Below are positions 54,559-64,000 of a DNA stretch of 64,000 nt, piece by piece. The position numbers were made by a program, and so were the translations under genes. Within the stretch, counting starts at the first letter, position 1. Every line of letters begins with the position of its first letter. The DNA lies in contig OZ024785.1 of assembly GCA_964017065.1 (NCBI GenBank), positions 11,425,086 through 11,489,085 on the forward strand, in the 5' to 3' direction. The stretch is from Haliclona indistincta (taxonomy: Eukaryota; Porifera; Demospongiae; Haplosclerida; Chalinidae). The notes beneath the pieces were generated by a model. It made no database searches and was not told the origin of the DNA. It saw only the letters and a list, made by a program, of their open reading frames with translations.

Positions 54559-55806
54559 ATGGCAGGCACTTCTTCTGGTACGCGTATGTTGTAGCTATAC
54601 ATAACAATGCAAGGTTATCTAATTTTTGCAACACAGAATTTGACATGGCAGCTAACCTCTGGACGCAGTTTGCTGGCGACGATGTTTGGCGACCCACTGC
54701 AAGCGAACTCGGGCTCGGCGGCGGATTCGGAACGCTGGTAGCTCGTGAGCCTTGTCTGCAGGAAGAGGTATATACTTATAATTATATCAACTTTTGTCTG
54801 CATGATTGTGTTGACAATTTCGACCCGGCATTGTTAATGTTAAGTCAGTGTGCATAGCTAGCTGCCTGGCTGCAACTTACAGCAGTTGTGAGAATGCTTT
54901 ATAACACCATGTTAACACTAATCACATCCTAGCAATGTTGTGGTGATAATCACTCATCACCATACCAAAGTGCATGCATGGTTAGTTAATCTAGTGACAA
55001 ACAACATGCTTTGTCCCTTGAGTCAAGCATTGTACTTACATGAGACATCCTACACTGATGTATGACATTCTATTCTTATATCAGCGCATAATATGTGTAC
55101 CGTGTGGATCCTTTATAATGAAACATTCCCAGCAGTACCACAATCTGCATGAGTGTCCAATGAGGCCTGGGGTGTGTCCCCATTGCTGGTGGACAATGCC
55201 AGCGAAAGGGGTGGAGGTTAGTGGACTCTCAACATTATTAATGTATCACTATTGCATATACTATTCTATACCAAATGAACAGGTACACATTAAGGTGTGC
55301 AAATTTGCACCACGCATTTGCCCCAACAAGTGTGGCAAATTTGTCAAGCCAACAGAAGTTAGTTTTGCACACCAAATATATTTTCTAATTTTAAGTAACT
55401 TGTACAGATACAAAGGCACATTGACCTGCTAACAGGCGATTGCTCGTCCATTTTAGTCACAAAAGGAAGGCTGATGAGAGAGAAGGCTCCTTTACTTTAC
55501 GAAATTCGCCTTCTGAAAGAAAAAGTCAACCAGTTAGAGCAACAGTGAGTGCAACACATTGATAATTAGGGAATTTAAGTGTATGTGCATGAGGTGTAAC
55601 CATCAAGCACTATAATTAGATCACTGAAAGAGGGATCTATACTGACATGGGGACAATTACAGCCTGAGGGCTGTAAGATGATCCCGGCAAGGGTGAGGAA
55701 TTGTCCCAAGGGGTGTTCATCTCAGTTAAATTATATACGTCCTGGCTTAAAACGTATCTGCCTACACAAGAATTTTCGCCATTTAAATGTACAAAGGAAG
55801 TCATGA
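54559..55806 (+). CDS. 226-aa TRAF-type zinc-finger protein, six exons
   Basis: Exons 54559-54577, 54637-54767, 55085-55216, 55283-55357, 55408-55544, 55620-55806, with agreeing phases and a terminal TGA. Residues about 51-125 carry TRAF-type zinc fingers: HSQQYHNLHECPMRPGVCPH, then VHIKVCKFAPRICPNKCGKF, with the H...C......C..C spacing of TRAF proteins. A short coiled coil follows (LLYEIRLLKEKVNQLEQQ). The last exon adds CPKGCSSQLNY and ends without a MATH/TRAF-C domain. No RING is seen at the N-terminus (MAGTSSEFDMAANLW). It may act as an adaptor lacking receptor-binding TRAF-C, or as a truncated duplicate; TRAF genes are expanded in sponges. Confidence 0.7.
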
Positions 55807-56016
55807 TCGTAGCTTCAGAAGCCCCATGTGAGGCTCATGTGCCCCTTGTTGTAACAATCAATGTGGGGCTCGCTAAGAGTTATGCTAAAGTGTTATTATT
55901 ATCTTGATCATTATAGGATTTTACAACTTAAGGAACGGATATTCCAGAACACATTAGAAACAGTCAATATCTGAACAATAATTAGCTATAGCTTTAGTAT
56001 TTTTTATACAGTACTG

Positions 56017-56352
56017 TTATGTCAGATTAATATACTTGTTTTCAAGTATATTGGCTACACTTGGGAACTTGGGAACGGGCGGAGGAGATGTTACAATTGG
56101 ATGTCGAAGTACTGGAGCTCGTTCGGCAACAACTGGAACGTCTGTAGATGCTCTTGTTTCTAGAGGAACTCGCACACGTGGTGATACACCCACGATCGAC
56201 GGAAATTGCTGTGCTGCTTGTGACGCCGAGGAAACCCCTGGGAGTAAGAACTGTGGAATATAGTGGTCGTGAATGGGACACCTTCGTAGCACGTAACCAA
56301 GCTCCATAGGCGGCGAAAACCGCTCCATCTCATCAACCAAGCACGTTGTCAC
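56017..56352 (-). CDS. 111-aa ORF, Pro/Val-rich, unrecognised
   Basis: Minus-strand frame beginning MTTCLVDEMERFSPPMELGY, VLRRCPIHDHYIP, ending near 56019. The composition (many Pro, Val, Arg; 'FPSIVGVSPRVRVP', 'SPPPVPKFPSV') is that of a disordered tail. Starts close to a CpG-rich ggcgcgcc, possibly a promoter. No domain recognised; could be chance, since the opposite strand is also open for 75 codons. Confidence 0.3.
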   Translation of the reverse strand: MTTCLVDEMERFSPPMELGYVLRRCPIHDHYIPQFLLPGVSSASQAAQQFPSIVGVSPRVRVPLETRASTDVPVVAERAPVLRHPIVTSPPPVPKFPSVANILENKYINLT

Positions 56353-56383
56353 AAGTTCTCTAATAGAGGGCGCGCCGGATCGC

Positions 56384-56424
56384 GTTATTATTATTATTAT
56401 TATTATTTATTATTATTATTATTA
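56384..56424. repeat. ATT microsatellite
   Basis: ttattattatta run with one interruption. Confidence 0.95.
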
Positions 56425-56589
56425 TTGGGGCGAGCCTGAGCGAGCCCCACCTAGCGTGTAGTACACCGATTTTGGCAAGCAAGAGCTTGGATACTCGGGG
56501 CAAAACCCTAGAACCTATAATTTATTATTTGTTTAGCTGTCAGTTCACTAGTGTCTTCTGACAAGTTCTGTTGTGCTGCATTCAGGAAG

Positions 56590-56614
56590 TATCGTGAATA
56601 AGTTATTCACGATA
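56590..56614. repeat. 25-bp perfect palindrome
   Basis: TATCGTGAATAA, one base, TTATTCACGATA. No other element feature around it. Confidence 0.85.
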
Positions 56615-56619
56615 CATCA

Positions 56620-58820
56620 TAATTGTAATAGTTTTTTCTTGGTTAGGAGGAGTTTTATAAATGCATAGCACATAATAAATAATGCATGACTGTACAACAT
56701 GGACTTTTCAAAGAAGTGAGTGCAGCTAGGTATTGTGGGTAAGAATCTCAACTAGGCTACTGAGATGCTTCGTTCTAGCCTGATGAATCGTACAGTTCAG
56801 CATTCATAAGAGCAGCATGAACCAGGCTTTATGCTGAATTCAATTCGTGTGAGCCAGGCTAGAAGGCTGTTTTACCGAGTGCTAAATACCCGTTTTAAAT
56901 TTTCCCGCGTTGAAATATCACGTGATATGTCACGTTTGTCATCATATGGGCGCGGTCATACCTCACGTGCATGAACCGTGTGGCGGCCATGCATGCTGGA
57001 CGTACTTGATTGAGCAGCTAGACAATGCAGGACCACGACAGATGAGACGGGCTACTAGATAAAGTGATGAACGAAGATCAACTTATTACAATTCAGAACT
57101 GCAGAGTGACTTGATGGGACCCATCGCCGTGTAACACCTAGCTAGCTGGCGGGCGTACTAGCTAGTAGCATAATTCAGTGTTGCGAACCAAGCATTTCAG
57201 GAGCCAAAGATGAATTGTGAGTACTAGTGTCAAGCAGTTCATTTGTAGCTGTAGCTACACACTTAATATTCATTAGACAACCATGTTTTGTAGTTGTGAA
57301 TATTGTTACACAGTTGTGAATAATAATTATTACACGCTCTGTACGTGCTGGAAAGCACAAAGCAGTATAAAACTCGAGCATGAAGCCTTAGACTACGCTT
57401 ATGCAATGCCAAGATCGTCAACTACATGGCCAACACTGTAACGGAGAGTTTCTTGAGTATACCCATTGCATGCCACGTCACACTTGTACACGTCCTGTAT
57501 AATATCTTTTTTCTCGCACCTCTAGTGATCCTTCGAGGTAAGCTGTCTTGCTAAAACTTGGTATGCAAGCAGTACTTCCGGTGTTATGCTGCTTTACGCT
57601 AGCGCTACAGTTACTGATTCATTGTGTTACTTGGTTGATTTGTCCTTGGTTCTTCACTAGAGTTGGTGAGTGGAACAGAGGTTGTTTGAATTCTAATCAC
57701 AGAGAGTTGTTGCATGATGTCATTCCATGGCCACTATATTATATTGAGATAAGTACTACCATTTAAATACCAGTACACAATACAGCTCAATGACATGTAG
57801 TGTTGCAATACATTTTATAAACCTGAGCAAATCCTTTGTACTCGGCAAACTTATGGTGGTTTTCTAACAGACTAGAGATCATTTTGAATAGTGAGTGTCT
57901 GAAGTGATCCTTTTACTGGAATGTGTTTGTCAACATTAAATCTAGACAACTCTATGCAAAAATGGATTTCTGTCCATTCACGAAATTTGCAAATAACTCA
58001 TGGTTGTGTGTATCACAACGTTGTTTCGCCCTTCCAGGATGTTCTTCCCTAGCCATGGATAGTGTATGAATTTGCTGAAAATCTCATATCAGAAAATGTA
58101 ATTTCATGGCTACAATCGATTTCATGCAGATAAGTACATCATTCAAACACAACACAGCTTGATGACATGATTATGATATTATTTGCTTAGTCATAAGTGG
58201 ATTCGCTATACAATGTTGCATGTTTTTATTGACTAAAATGCTGCTTTGTGAATGTTCATACTAGCTGTGGTTGTTTTGAATTACACATGTATATTTGGCT
58301 ATACATACACAGAGTTTATTATCTCTCTCTCTCTGCAGATTAACTGGATGCTCACAATTGAACTTCGATGTCTTTAACATGTCATTGCGCTCCTGGTTTC
58401 AAGCATGGCACTATGTTCCACCACCAGACAAACCAGGTACTTTATATACTAAAGAATTACAAGCGTGTCCCTTGTGTCTCCGAACAGCTTGGGTGATATG
58501 GTTGTACTGAGAGTGAAGTAACCCTAAGTCTAAAAACTACCCTAAGCCATGTACCACCATTACAGTATGTGTCTTTGACACTGGCTACTTGTGAGTGATT
58601 CTTCTGCTGTGAATTAGTATTTAAATGTTCAACACTTAGGTTTATTTGTATCTATCACTCGAACTACAGTGACTCCTTGTCAGCCAGACAGCCACATGTG
58701 TTTAGTTATCTACATGTGTATTTCAAGCATTGCATCATACAATTGATGACTTTGAGAGTACATTACATGGTAAGATTTTGTTGATACACAATTCAAAATC
58801 ACTGTAGGGCTGGTATTGTG
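56620..58820. other. Non-coding, with scattered short frames
   Basis: Contains a CpG-containing patch at 56930-57010 and open frames at 57548-57766 and 58295-58510 without supported exon borders or recognisable domains. I see no element ends. Confidence 0.4.
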
Positions 58821-58827
58821 TATGTAT

Positions 58828-58930
58828 GGGATAACTCATGGCTACCAAGGTACGCAATATAACCGAGGGGGTTAACTTAACTGCCAGAGGGCACGAAATA
58901 CACACGCGTCAGTAAAATTAACCTATGTAC
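58828..58930. repeat. Half-copy of the 61961-62100 MITE family
   Basis: actcatggctacca, gcaatataaccgagggggtt and gccagagggcacgaa match the left half of the complete element at 61961 with about 15 percent differences. Confidence 0.75.
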
Positions 58931-60290
58931 AAGTATCAACAATAATAATTATTGAGTATTATCTTTTGCATTTTGTACTGTGGGATACAACCAAAAGCTT
59001 GAATTTATGTACTGACATTGCAATGCTTAACAGAAGGGTAACTAATGTTGATAACAGAAGGGTCTGAATTATTAATACTGTCACTTCATACCTTTTCCTT
59101 CTATAGAGGCGCAACCAATCTTTAAACAATAGATGATGAGCTGAGTGATGTGCTAGGCTACAAACTGAAGGTATAGATTCTCTTACTCTCAAATATGTAT
59201 TACTAGCTGTTCACATTTTTTTCTTAAACCCAAGCTAACATATCCACTTGACTAGTGCAATACCTACGATATACTTTTTGTGTACAATGTGAACTAGGCA
59301 CCATTGGTGTTGATGCCTCGATATATCCGTCAAAATCAGCAGCATATACTTAAAATACTATAAATTTTCCAAAAAGTGCTAAAATATTCCAAAATTAAGC
59401 AAAAATGAAAAAATACACTCCCGCCCACTCACTCAAGTGAAGTTTCGGCGCGCCCTTGGACAAAACGTGTAGACTGCACGCTTCATTGCAAAATTCACCA
59501 ATATTTTAGAAAAACAAAATGGCCACCAATAAATTTAGAAGATTTTATAGCTTCAAGGTGCTCTGTAAACACATTTTCACATGTTTGCCGTTATGTGTGC
59601 AACTTTTGCACTCACCTAAACCACTGCCATTCGTACGTGCTTCTCGGCAGCCAGCTCGAAACACCAAAATTCAGTAAAAATTGTCGTGGTCACTGCACTT
59701 TACGGGATTCACCTCCGCAGTGGGAGGGGCATCCTTATCGACTAAGGTATAGGCAAATGTGGCTACTCACTGGCGAAAAATGACGCGAGTTTGATAGCAG
59801 TAGCACCAAAGCTGCACGAGCTACTCACAAGAGAGTTAGTCAGCAAGGACAAGGTTAAAATTCCACCAAAATAATGCAGTCCCTAAAGAGTTAAGCATAC
59901 ATGTAGGTCACTGCTGGGTTACTGTTGAAACTGTTAGTCTATGTTAACGGCTGCTACTAAGACTACCACAAGTGTGAACTAAATAGCCTGCACATTTACT
60001 TCTTTGCAAAGGGTTCGCTGCCAGCAAGTTGACGCCTAGCAAGGACAAGAAACACCTTTTTCACCAACTATTCGTGTGTTGCAGGCTTGCTGCATACTGA
60101 TCACCTAGCAAGTGCTAACCACTGGTGTAATCAGCAATAGGCATGCCTACATATACAAGTTCCCAGCACGCTGCTGAAATTGTGGCGCTCCGTTTCTTCA
60201 ATCTCACTAGGCTTGCTAGTTGTCCTGAACTACATATCGAACCACCAGGTTGCTAGGAAGTCTACTGTGGTCATGCCATAACTTGAGAAC

Positions 60291-60461
60291 TACAGCTAGA
60301 AATTTTGGTGGACTAAAAGTTTGGCAGATTTTGTGTTTGGCAATTTTAATTTTGGCGGCCAGCGCCTGCCTCGTGAATTGCTATAATAGAAAATGGATTT
60401 TTTGTGATTTTTATGCTTGACAATTCGGCAAAGTTTTAATCCGCCAAAATTTCTGGCTATA
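60291..60461. mobile_element. 170-bp MITE with about 35-bp inverted repeats
   Basis: Left tacagctagaaattttggtg and right caaaatttctggctata are imperfect inverted repeats extending over ctaaaagtttggc/gcaaagttttaat. TA at both extreme ends would fit a Tc1/mariner-type TA target, though the flanks are too short to be sure. Confidence 0.75.
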
Positions 60462-61306
60462 CGGTAACCTTCGTATGGAACTCTGTTATTATCGAGCTTA
60501 CTTGCATTGCTAGTTTCAGGACTCATTGTTTAGTGTGCGCCGCAAAACTGAAGTAACAGAAGGAATTACTGACAGATAGCCTATGCTACTGACTGATGGC
60601 AAATCAACTACTGTACTTGCCTTATGGCTCCGCTCACCGAGGCATGATGACTACAACAACTCCAAGTGCACATTATTTTTAGTGACCTGCAGCTAACTAC
60701 AATGTGCATGACACGTTTGTTCATGACACGAAATCTGTTTGTTCATTTCTGATTCAGAGATCTGCGAGCACTTCTGCGCATCTGTTAAGTTATGAACAGG
60801 CTTAGGATGACCATGGCCTGCAATGTGACTCGTGGATTTGCTAAGTTTCTTCGTTCTCGAGTTATGGCTGACTCGATTGACAAACTTCCTGGAGCTCTCT
60901 GAGAAAACAAAAACTCTCATGTATGTAGTCGCTTACTTAGGTGCTGATGCATTCGTTTTGTGCTGTAGGACAGCTGGGACAGACTATTGATGTGTGGGGG
61001 ACAGACCTTCTGTCTGCCCGCCCACACATCAATCGGCAGGGAGAGGGTCAGCAGCTAGACTAGCAACTAAGCAGGTAAGTACTGTAATACCTGCAACCTG
61101 GCTCCTTCTGCAAGACTGCAAGCTTAAAGCATGTAGCTTGCAGCAATGTTAATACCTAGGCTAAACAGCTGACTATGCAATACGCCAAGGGTTTGTGAAA
61201 TCTGTTCATTCAATGCCATGAAATAATTTTATGACACAATGTCAGCACCAAACAGTCAACAAAATTTTTCTGCACATGGTAATTGCAATAGCTATTTGTG
61301 TTCAGG

Positions 61307-61422
61307 AGATGGTGGGGGAGGAGGAGAAGCTTGTGCTGATGTTGAAAACAACTCTGACGACATTTGCCCCGTCTGAAAGTAAAGAACGGATGGAAGGATT
61401 GCTTGTGTTGAACATGTAATTA
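61307..61422 (+). CDS. Possible terminal exon
   Basis: After a TTTGTGTTCAG acceptor: EMVGEEEKLVLMLKTTLTTF, then APSESKERMEGLLVLNM and TAA. Helical and acidic, protein-like, but with no recognised family or partner exons. Confidence 0.3.
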
Positions 61423-61960
61423 TTTTACCACATAGAGCTGTCCTGGTGAGGTAGATGGAAGTGGTGTTGAAGTTGGCTGTAGATTTAGCCCTTGTAGTTG
61501 TTGCTGTAGCTGTGAACATATCAGTTTATTGTAAAGAATTTATATAGTCATCTAACCTGTTCCAATTCATGCAACCTTTCTAGGTTGGTTATATACCTAT
61601 CGATGTCTGGTATAAGAGCTTGGTATGTTTCTCTGTAATACATGCAAGTCTGTAGAGCTGTGGAGATTGTTACATAAACAAACATTCCAGCTAAACCACT
61701 CACATTTTCCTGCCATTATTCACCAGCTTTTGCTACTTCTGTGGATTACCAATGGAGTGATGAAATTTATAGTGACTGTGGTGGTGGGAGGTACATGTGT
61801 CATGGGTCACTTGTCGCAGTGAAAACGACGACTTAACGATGACACACTCACTTTTCCGGCCCCATAGAAAGCTGCCGAAAAGAAACGCTCCTAGTATCAT
61901 GCATGCTGCTTTTGCCGGGTGAAGCTTGACCTCACAGTTAAAGCATAGAGTATACGTATA

Positions 61961-62100
61961 GGTTAACCCATGGCTACTGAGGCGGTACGCGATATAACCG
62001 AGGGGGTTGATTTTACCGCCCGAGGGCGCGAAGCGCACGAGGGCGGTAAAATTAACCCCAGAGGTTATATCGCGTACTGCCGAGGTGCCATGGGTTAACC
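61961..62100. mobile_element. 140-bp palindromic MITE
   Basis: Starts GGTTAACCCATGGC and ends GCCATGGGTTAACC; the 54-bp outer arms match with a few differences and the centre (ttttaccgccc...gggcggtaaaa) is itself inverted. A half copy is at 58828-58930. No clear target duplication. Confidence 0.88.
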
Positions 62101-62953
62101 ATTTTGTTGCCCAGGAAGCTCGAGAATACTGCTCTTATGGTTACTAACCGAAGCGCTCAAGGTAGTAGAGCCTCCATAGAAGTCACCAGAGACGAATGGC
62201 AGCGCGTTGCTGAAAGACGGCAGTGTAATCTTGTGTGCGTTTTTCGACGACGCCATTTTGTTGCTACGGTGTTGTTATGTGACGTCACTTCCTGAAAAAT
62301 ACTCGTATTTCCCATGGTATACGTGATATAACCACTGAGCGGTGCCTTTGATCTTACGGTCGCCTGGGCTACAAAGTATACTTGTGACCTGGAAAGTAAA
62401 ATCGCAAGGCGCTTTATTTTCTCGATACTACAAGCATTTCTTTTTGGCAAGTTTCTATGGGGCCAGATAAGTGGGCGTGTCCTTGTCAAGTTGTTGTTTT
62501 CACTGCGACAAGTGACCTGCAAAACCCTGTACTAAAGGTCTTCACACAGTCCCTTCATGTACACTATATGCCTGCTGATTGACAGTGGTGATTAAACATT
62601 CTCTTGCTGTCTGAAGCAAGCATTGTAACAGTACATTTTAAAAGTGTAATTCATGGCTTTCCCTAGCTGCTGTTAGAGCAACCCTCCTTCATTGATATAG
62701 TCATGTAAAATGGTCGAGTCCCTTGTGCTAGACAAGGTAGTGGAGTTGTCCTTATGTGAAGTGACCTTTAATGGAATGTGTTTACCTAGACACTAGCCTG
62801 TTGATTAGCTGTATTGTGTGTCCTGTGTACTAAGGATGCTGCTAGCAATGTGTTGATTATACTGATAATCAAGTTAACTGATAGCTGTACACACAATGAA
62901 AGCAGAACTGCAGAGTAAACAAAATAACACAATCAATAATCCAGTCACTATTG

Positions 62954-64000
62954 TTAGTAGGTGACCACTCCATTGTCATCGCTGATGTATAGTCGACCTG
63001 TCTGGTCAGATACGATGAACCGGGGGTACTTGAAACTAGAGCCATCACTGTCACCGATAAATCCAAGAAACCTTCCTTCACTAGTAAACATACTCACTGT
63101 ATTACTGCCATACTCAGTCACATAAAGTATGCCATTGCCATCGAAGCAGAGACCATACGGACCATTCAACCGACCTCCTCCTTCTCCCTTACTGTCAATG
63201 ACGGCTAACAGCTTACCCTCGGGGGTGAACTTCTGAACTCTTTTGTTGCCATGGTCAGCTACATAGACCATACCGTAATTATCGATAGTTATACCTGCTG
63301 GGTGCTTGAACTGTCCAGGTTGAGTTCCTTTTCTACCAAAGCAGTGCGAGTAGGTGAGGTCAGCATTGAAGACCTGGACACGATCGTTAACAGTATCCGT
63401 GACAAAAAGTACACCATTGTGAACAGCTATATCAAATGGGCAAAAATATAGTACTTTCTTGCTGGGCTTCTGTCGTAATACTAGAAGAGAATTATCTCCA
63501 CGTTCGGCTACAAGTACAGTGTGATCCTTCGTGACTGCAGTTCCATATGGGGAACTGGAAAAGTGCTTTTCCACCCCATGAACACCAATAATAACTATCA
63601 CATCCTCGGCCAAGCTTGCCACCACTAGGTGACCTTCCCTTGTGATGGCTAGTCCAGTAGGATCTGACAGATCAGTGAATGTCTGCCCTGCCCTCCTGGG
63701 CATGACCTCTACATTGAGAGGTGTGTCAAGGATATCGGTCCCTCCCACTTGCACCCTCAGCTGGTGGAGACCAGCAGTGGGAGGAGAATAGCGAACCTCA
63801 AAACTGTCGGGAGCCACTTGGTGTACAACACACTTGACAACTAGTGCGGGGTCAGCTACTGGAGAGAGCTGGCAGGAGACCTGCTCAGAGGAGAGAGGAA
63901 TTGCACTGCAAAGATTAAAGCTTGTTTTGTCACCAGTTGCCTTAAACTGCCCATAACTAACCACACTACCCAGACTGCGACATGCCTCTCGAACACTAGC
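62954..64000 (-). CDS. Filamin-repeat plus NHL-repeat protein (TRIM2/3/71-like), 5' end beyond the window
   Basis: The minus-strand frame is open from the window edge (ASVREACRSLGSVVSYGQFK) to TAA at 62954-62956, about 348 codons. The first about 95 residues form a filamin/ABP280 immunoglobulin-like repeat (FEVRYSPPTAGLHQLRVQVG, DILDTPLNVEV). Then six NHL blades follow, with landmarks DPTGLAITREGHLVVAS, SPYGTAVTKDHTVLVAERGD, CPFDIAVHNGVLFVTDTVND, HPAGITIDNYGMVYVADHGN, GPYGLCFDGNGILYVTEYGS and YPRFIVSDQTGRLYISDDNG. This closes a six-bladed propeller. The missing 5' part would hold RING/B-box/coiled coil if it is a TRIM protein. NHL propellers of this class bind RNA or protein partners. Sponge genomes have many such genes. 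The start codon is outside. Confidence 0.9.
   Translation of the reverse strand, partial: ASVREACRSLGSVVSYGQFKATGDKTSFNLCSAIPLSSEQVSCQLSPVADPALVVKCVVHQVAPDSFEVRYSPPTAGLHQLRVQVGGTDILDTPLNVEVMPRRAGQTFTDLSDPTGLAITREGHLVVASLAEDVIVIIGVHGVEKHFSSSPYGTAVTKDHTVLVAERGDNSLLVLRQKPSKKVLYFCPFDIAVHNGVLFVTDTVNDRVQVFNADLTYSHCFGRKGTQPGQFKHPAGITIDNYGMVYVADHGNKRVQKFTPEGKLLAVIDSKGEGGGRLNGPYGLCFDGNGILYVTEYGSNTVSMFTSEGRFLGFIGDSDGSSFKYPRFIVSDQTGRLYISDDNGVVTY

Noticed and set aside
1..64000. tRNA or rRNA genes
   Set aside because: I looked for A- and B-box-like motifs (TGGCNNAGTGG, GGTT CGANNCC) and conserved rRNA blocks by eye and found no convincing candidate; a covariance-model scan would be decisive.

Overview
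The window looks like part of a metazoan genome, most probably a demosponge of the Amphimedon type. The evidence is AT-rich DNA, many short introns (about 45-200 bp) with GT/AG borders, small genes, a filamin+NHL-repeat gene at the right edge, and a dense, varied load of transposable elements. The species is an inference. I found no bacterial features, rRNA, tRNA or CRISPR array.

Layout. 1-10.6 kb: a long fold-back repeat, a frameshifted FEN1-like fragment, a tiny two-exon Arg-rich gene, a broken paralogue of the BEN-type gene found later, a hAT MITE with perfect target-site duplication, and a multi-exon fragment of unknown type. 10.9-20 kb: the most notable structure. A 7.5-kb element (11226-18769) has perfect 38-bp terminal inverted repeats and mirror-image subterminal repeat arrays. 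It carries two complete, divergently transcribed, intron-rich genes: an 870-aa Tnp2/CACTA-Plavaka-like transposase and a 533-aa BEN-domain coiled-coil protein. It sits inside an exon of another gene, and its right terminal repeat supplies an in-phase replacement splice acceptor for that gene. 20-36 kb: a graveyard of fragments (retroelement protease, two pogo/Tigger transposases, hAT, piggyBac) with a few open exons, including a 202-aa candidate PD-(D/E)XK protein and an isolated Ras-type P-loop exon. 36.9-39.8 kb: a coiled-coil gene split by a 2.3-kb ZBED-type hAT element with an 8-bp duplication. 40.9-46.7 kb: a nearly complete Ngaro-like tyrosine-recombinase retrotransposon with split direct repeats. 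47-51 kb: an OTU-like pseudogene split by a Mutator-like MITE with a 9-bp duplication, then a multi-exon KDZ transposase gene and a homeodomain remnant. 52-56 kb: host-like genes (HIRAN exon, a second tiny Arg-rich gene, a 226-aa TRAF-zinc-finger protein). 56-63 kb: mostly non-coding with fold-back MITEs. 62954-64000: the 3' part of a filamin/NHL gene.

How the parts work together. Most genes here are selfish or derived from transposons. In the 7.5-kb element the transposase would cut at the terminal repeats. The BEN protein, with its repeated Ser/Gln linker exons and coiled coils, is a good candidate to bind the subterminal arrays or organise the complex, as TnpA does in plant CACTA elements; that role is inference. 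Exon models were built by hand from reading-frame and splice-phase continuity and are not backed by transcript data.
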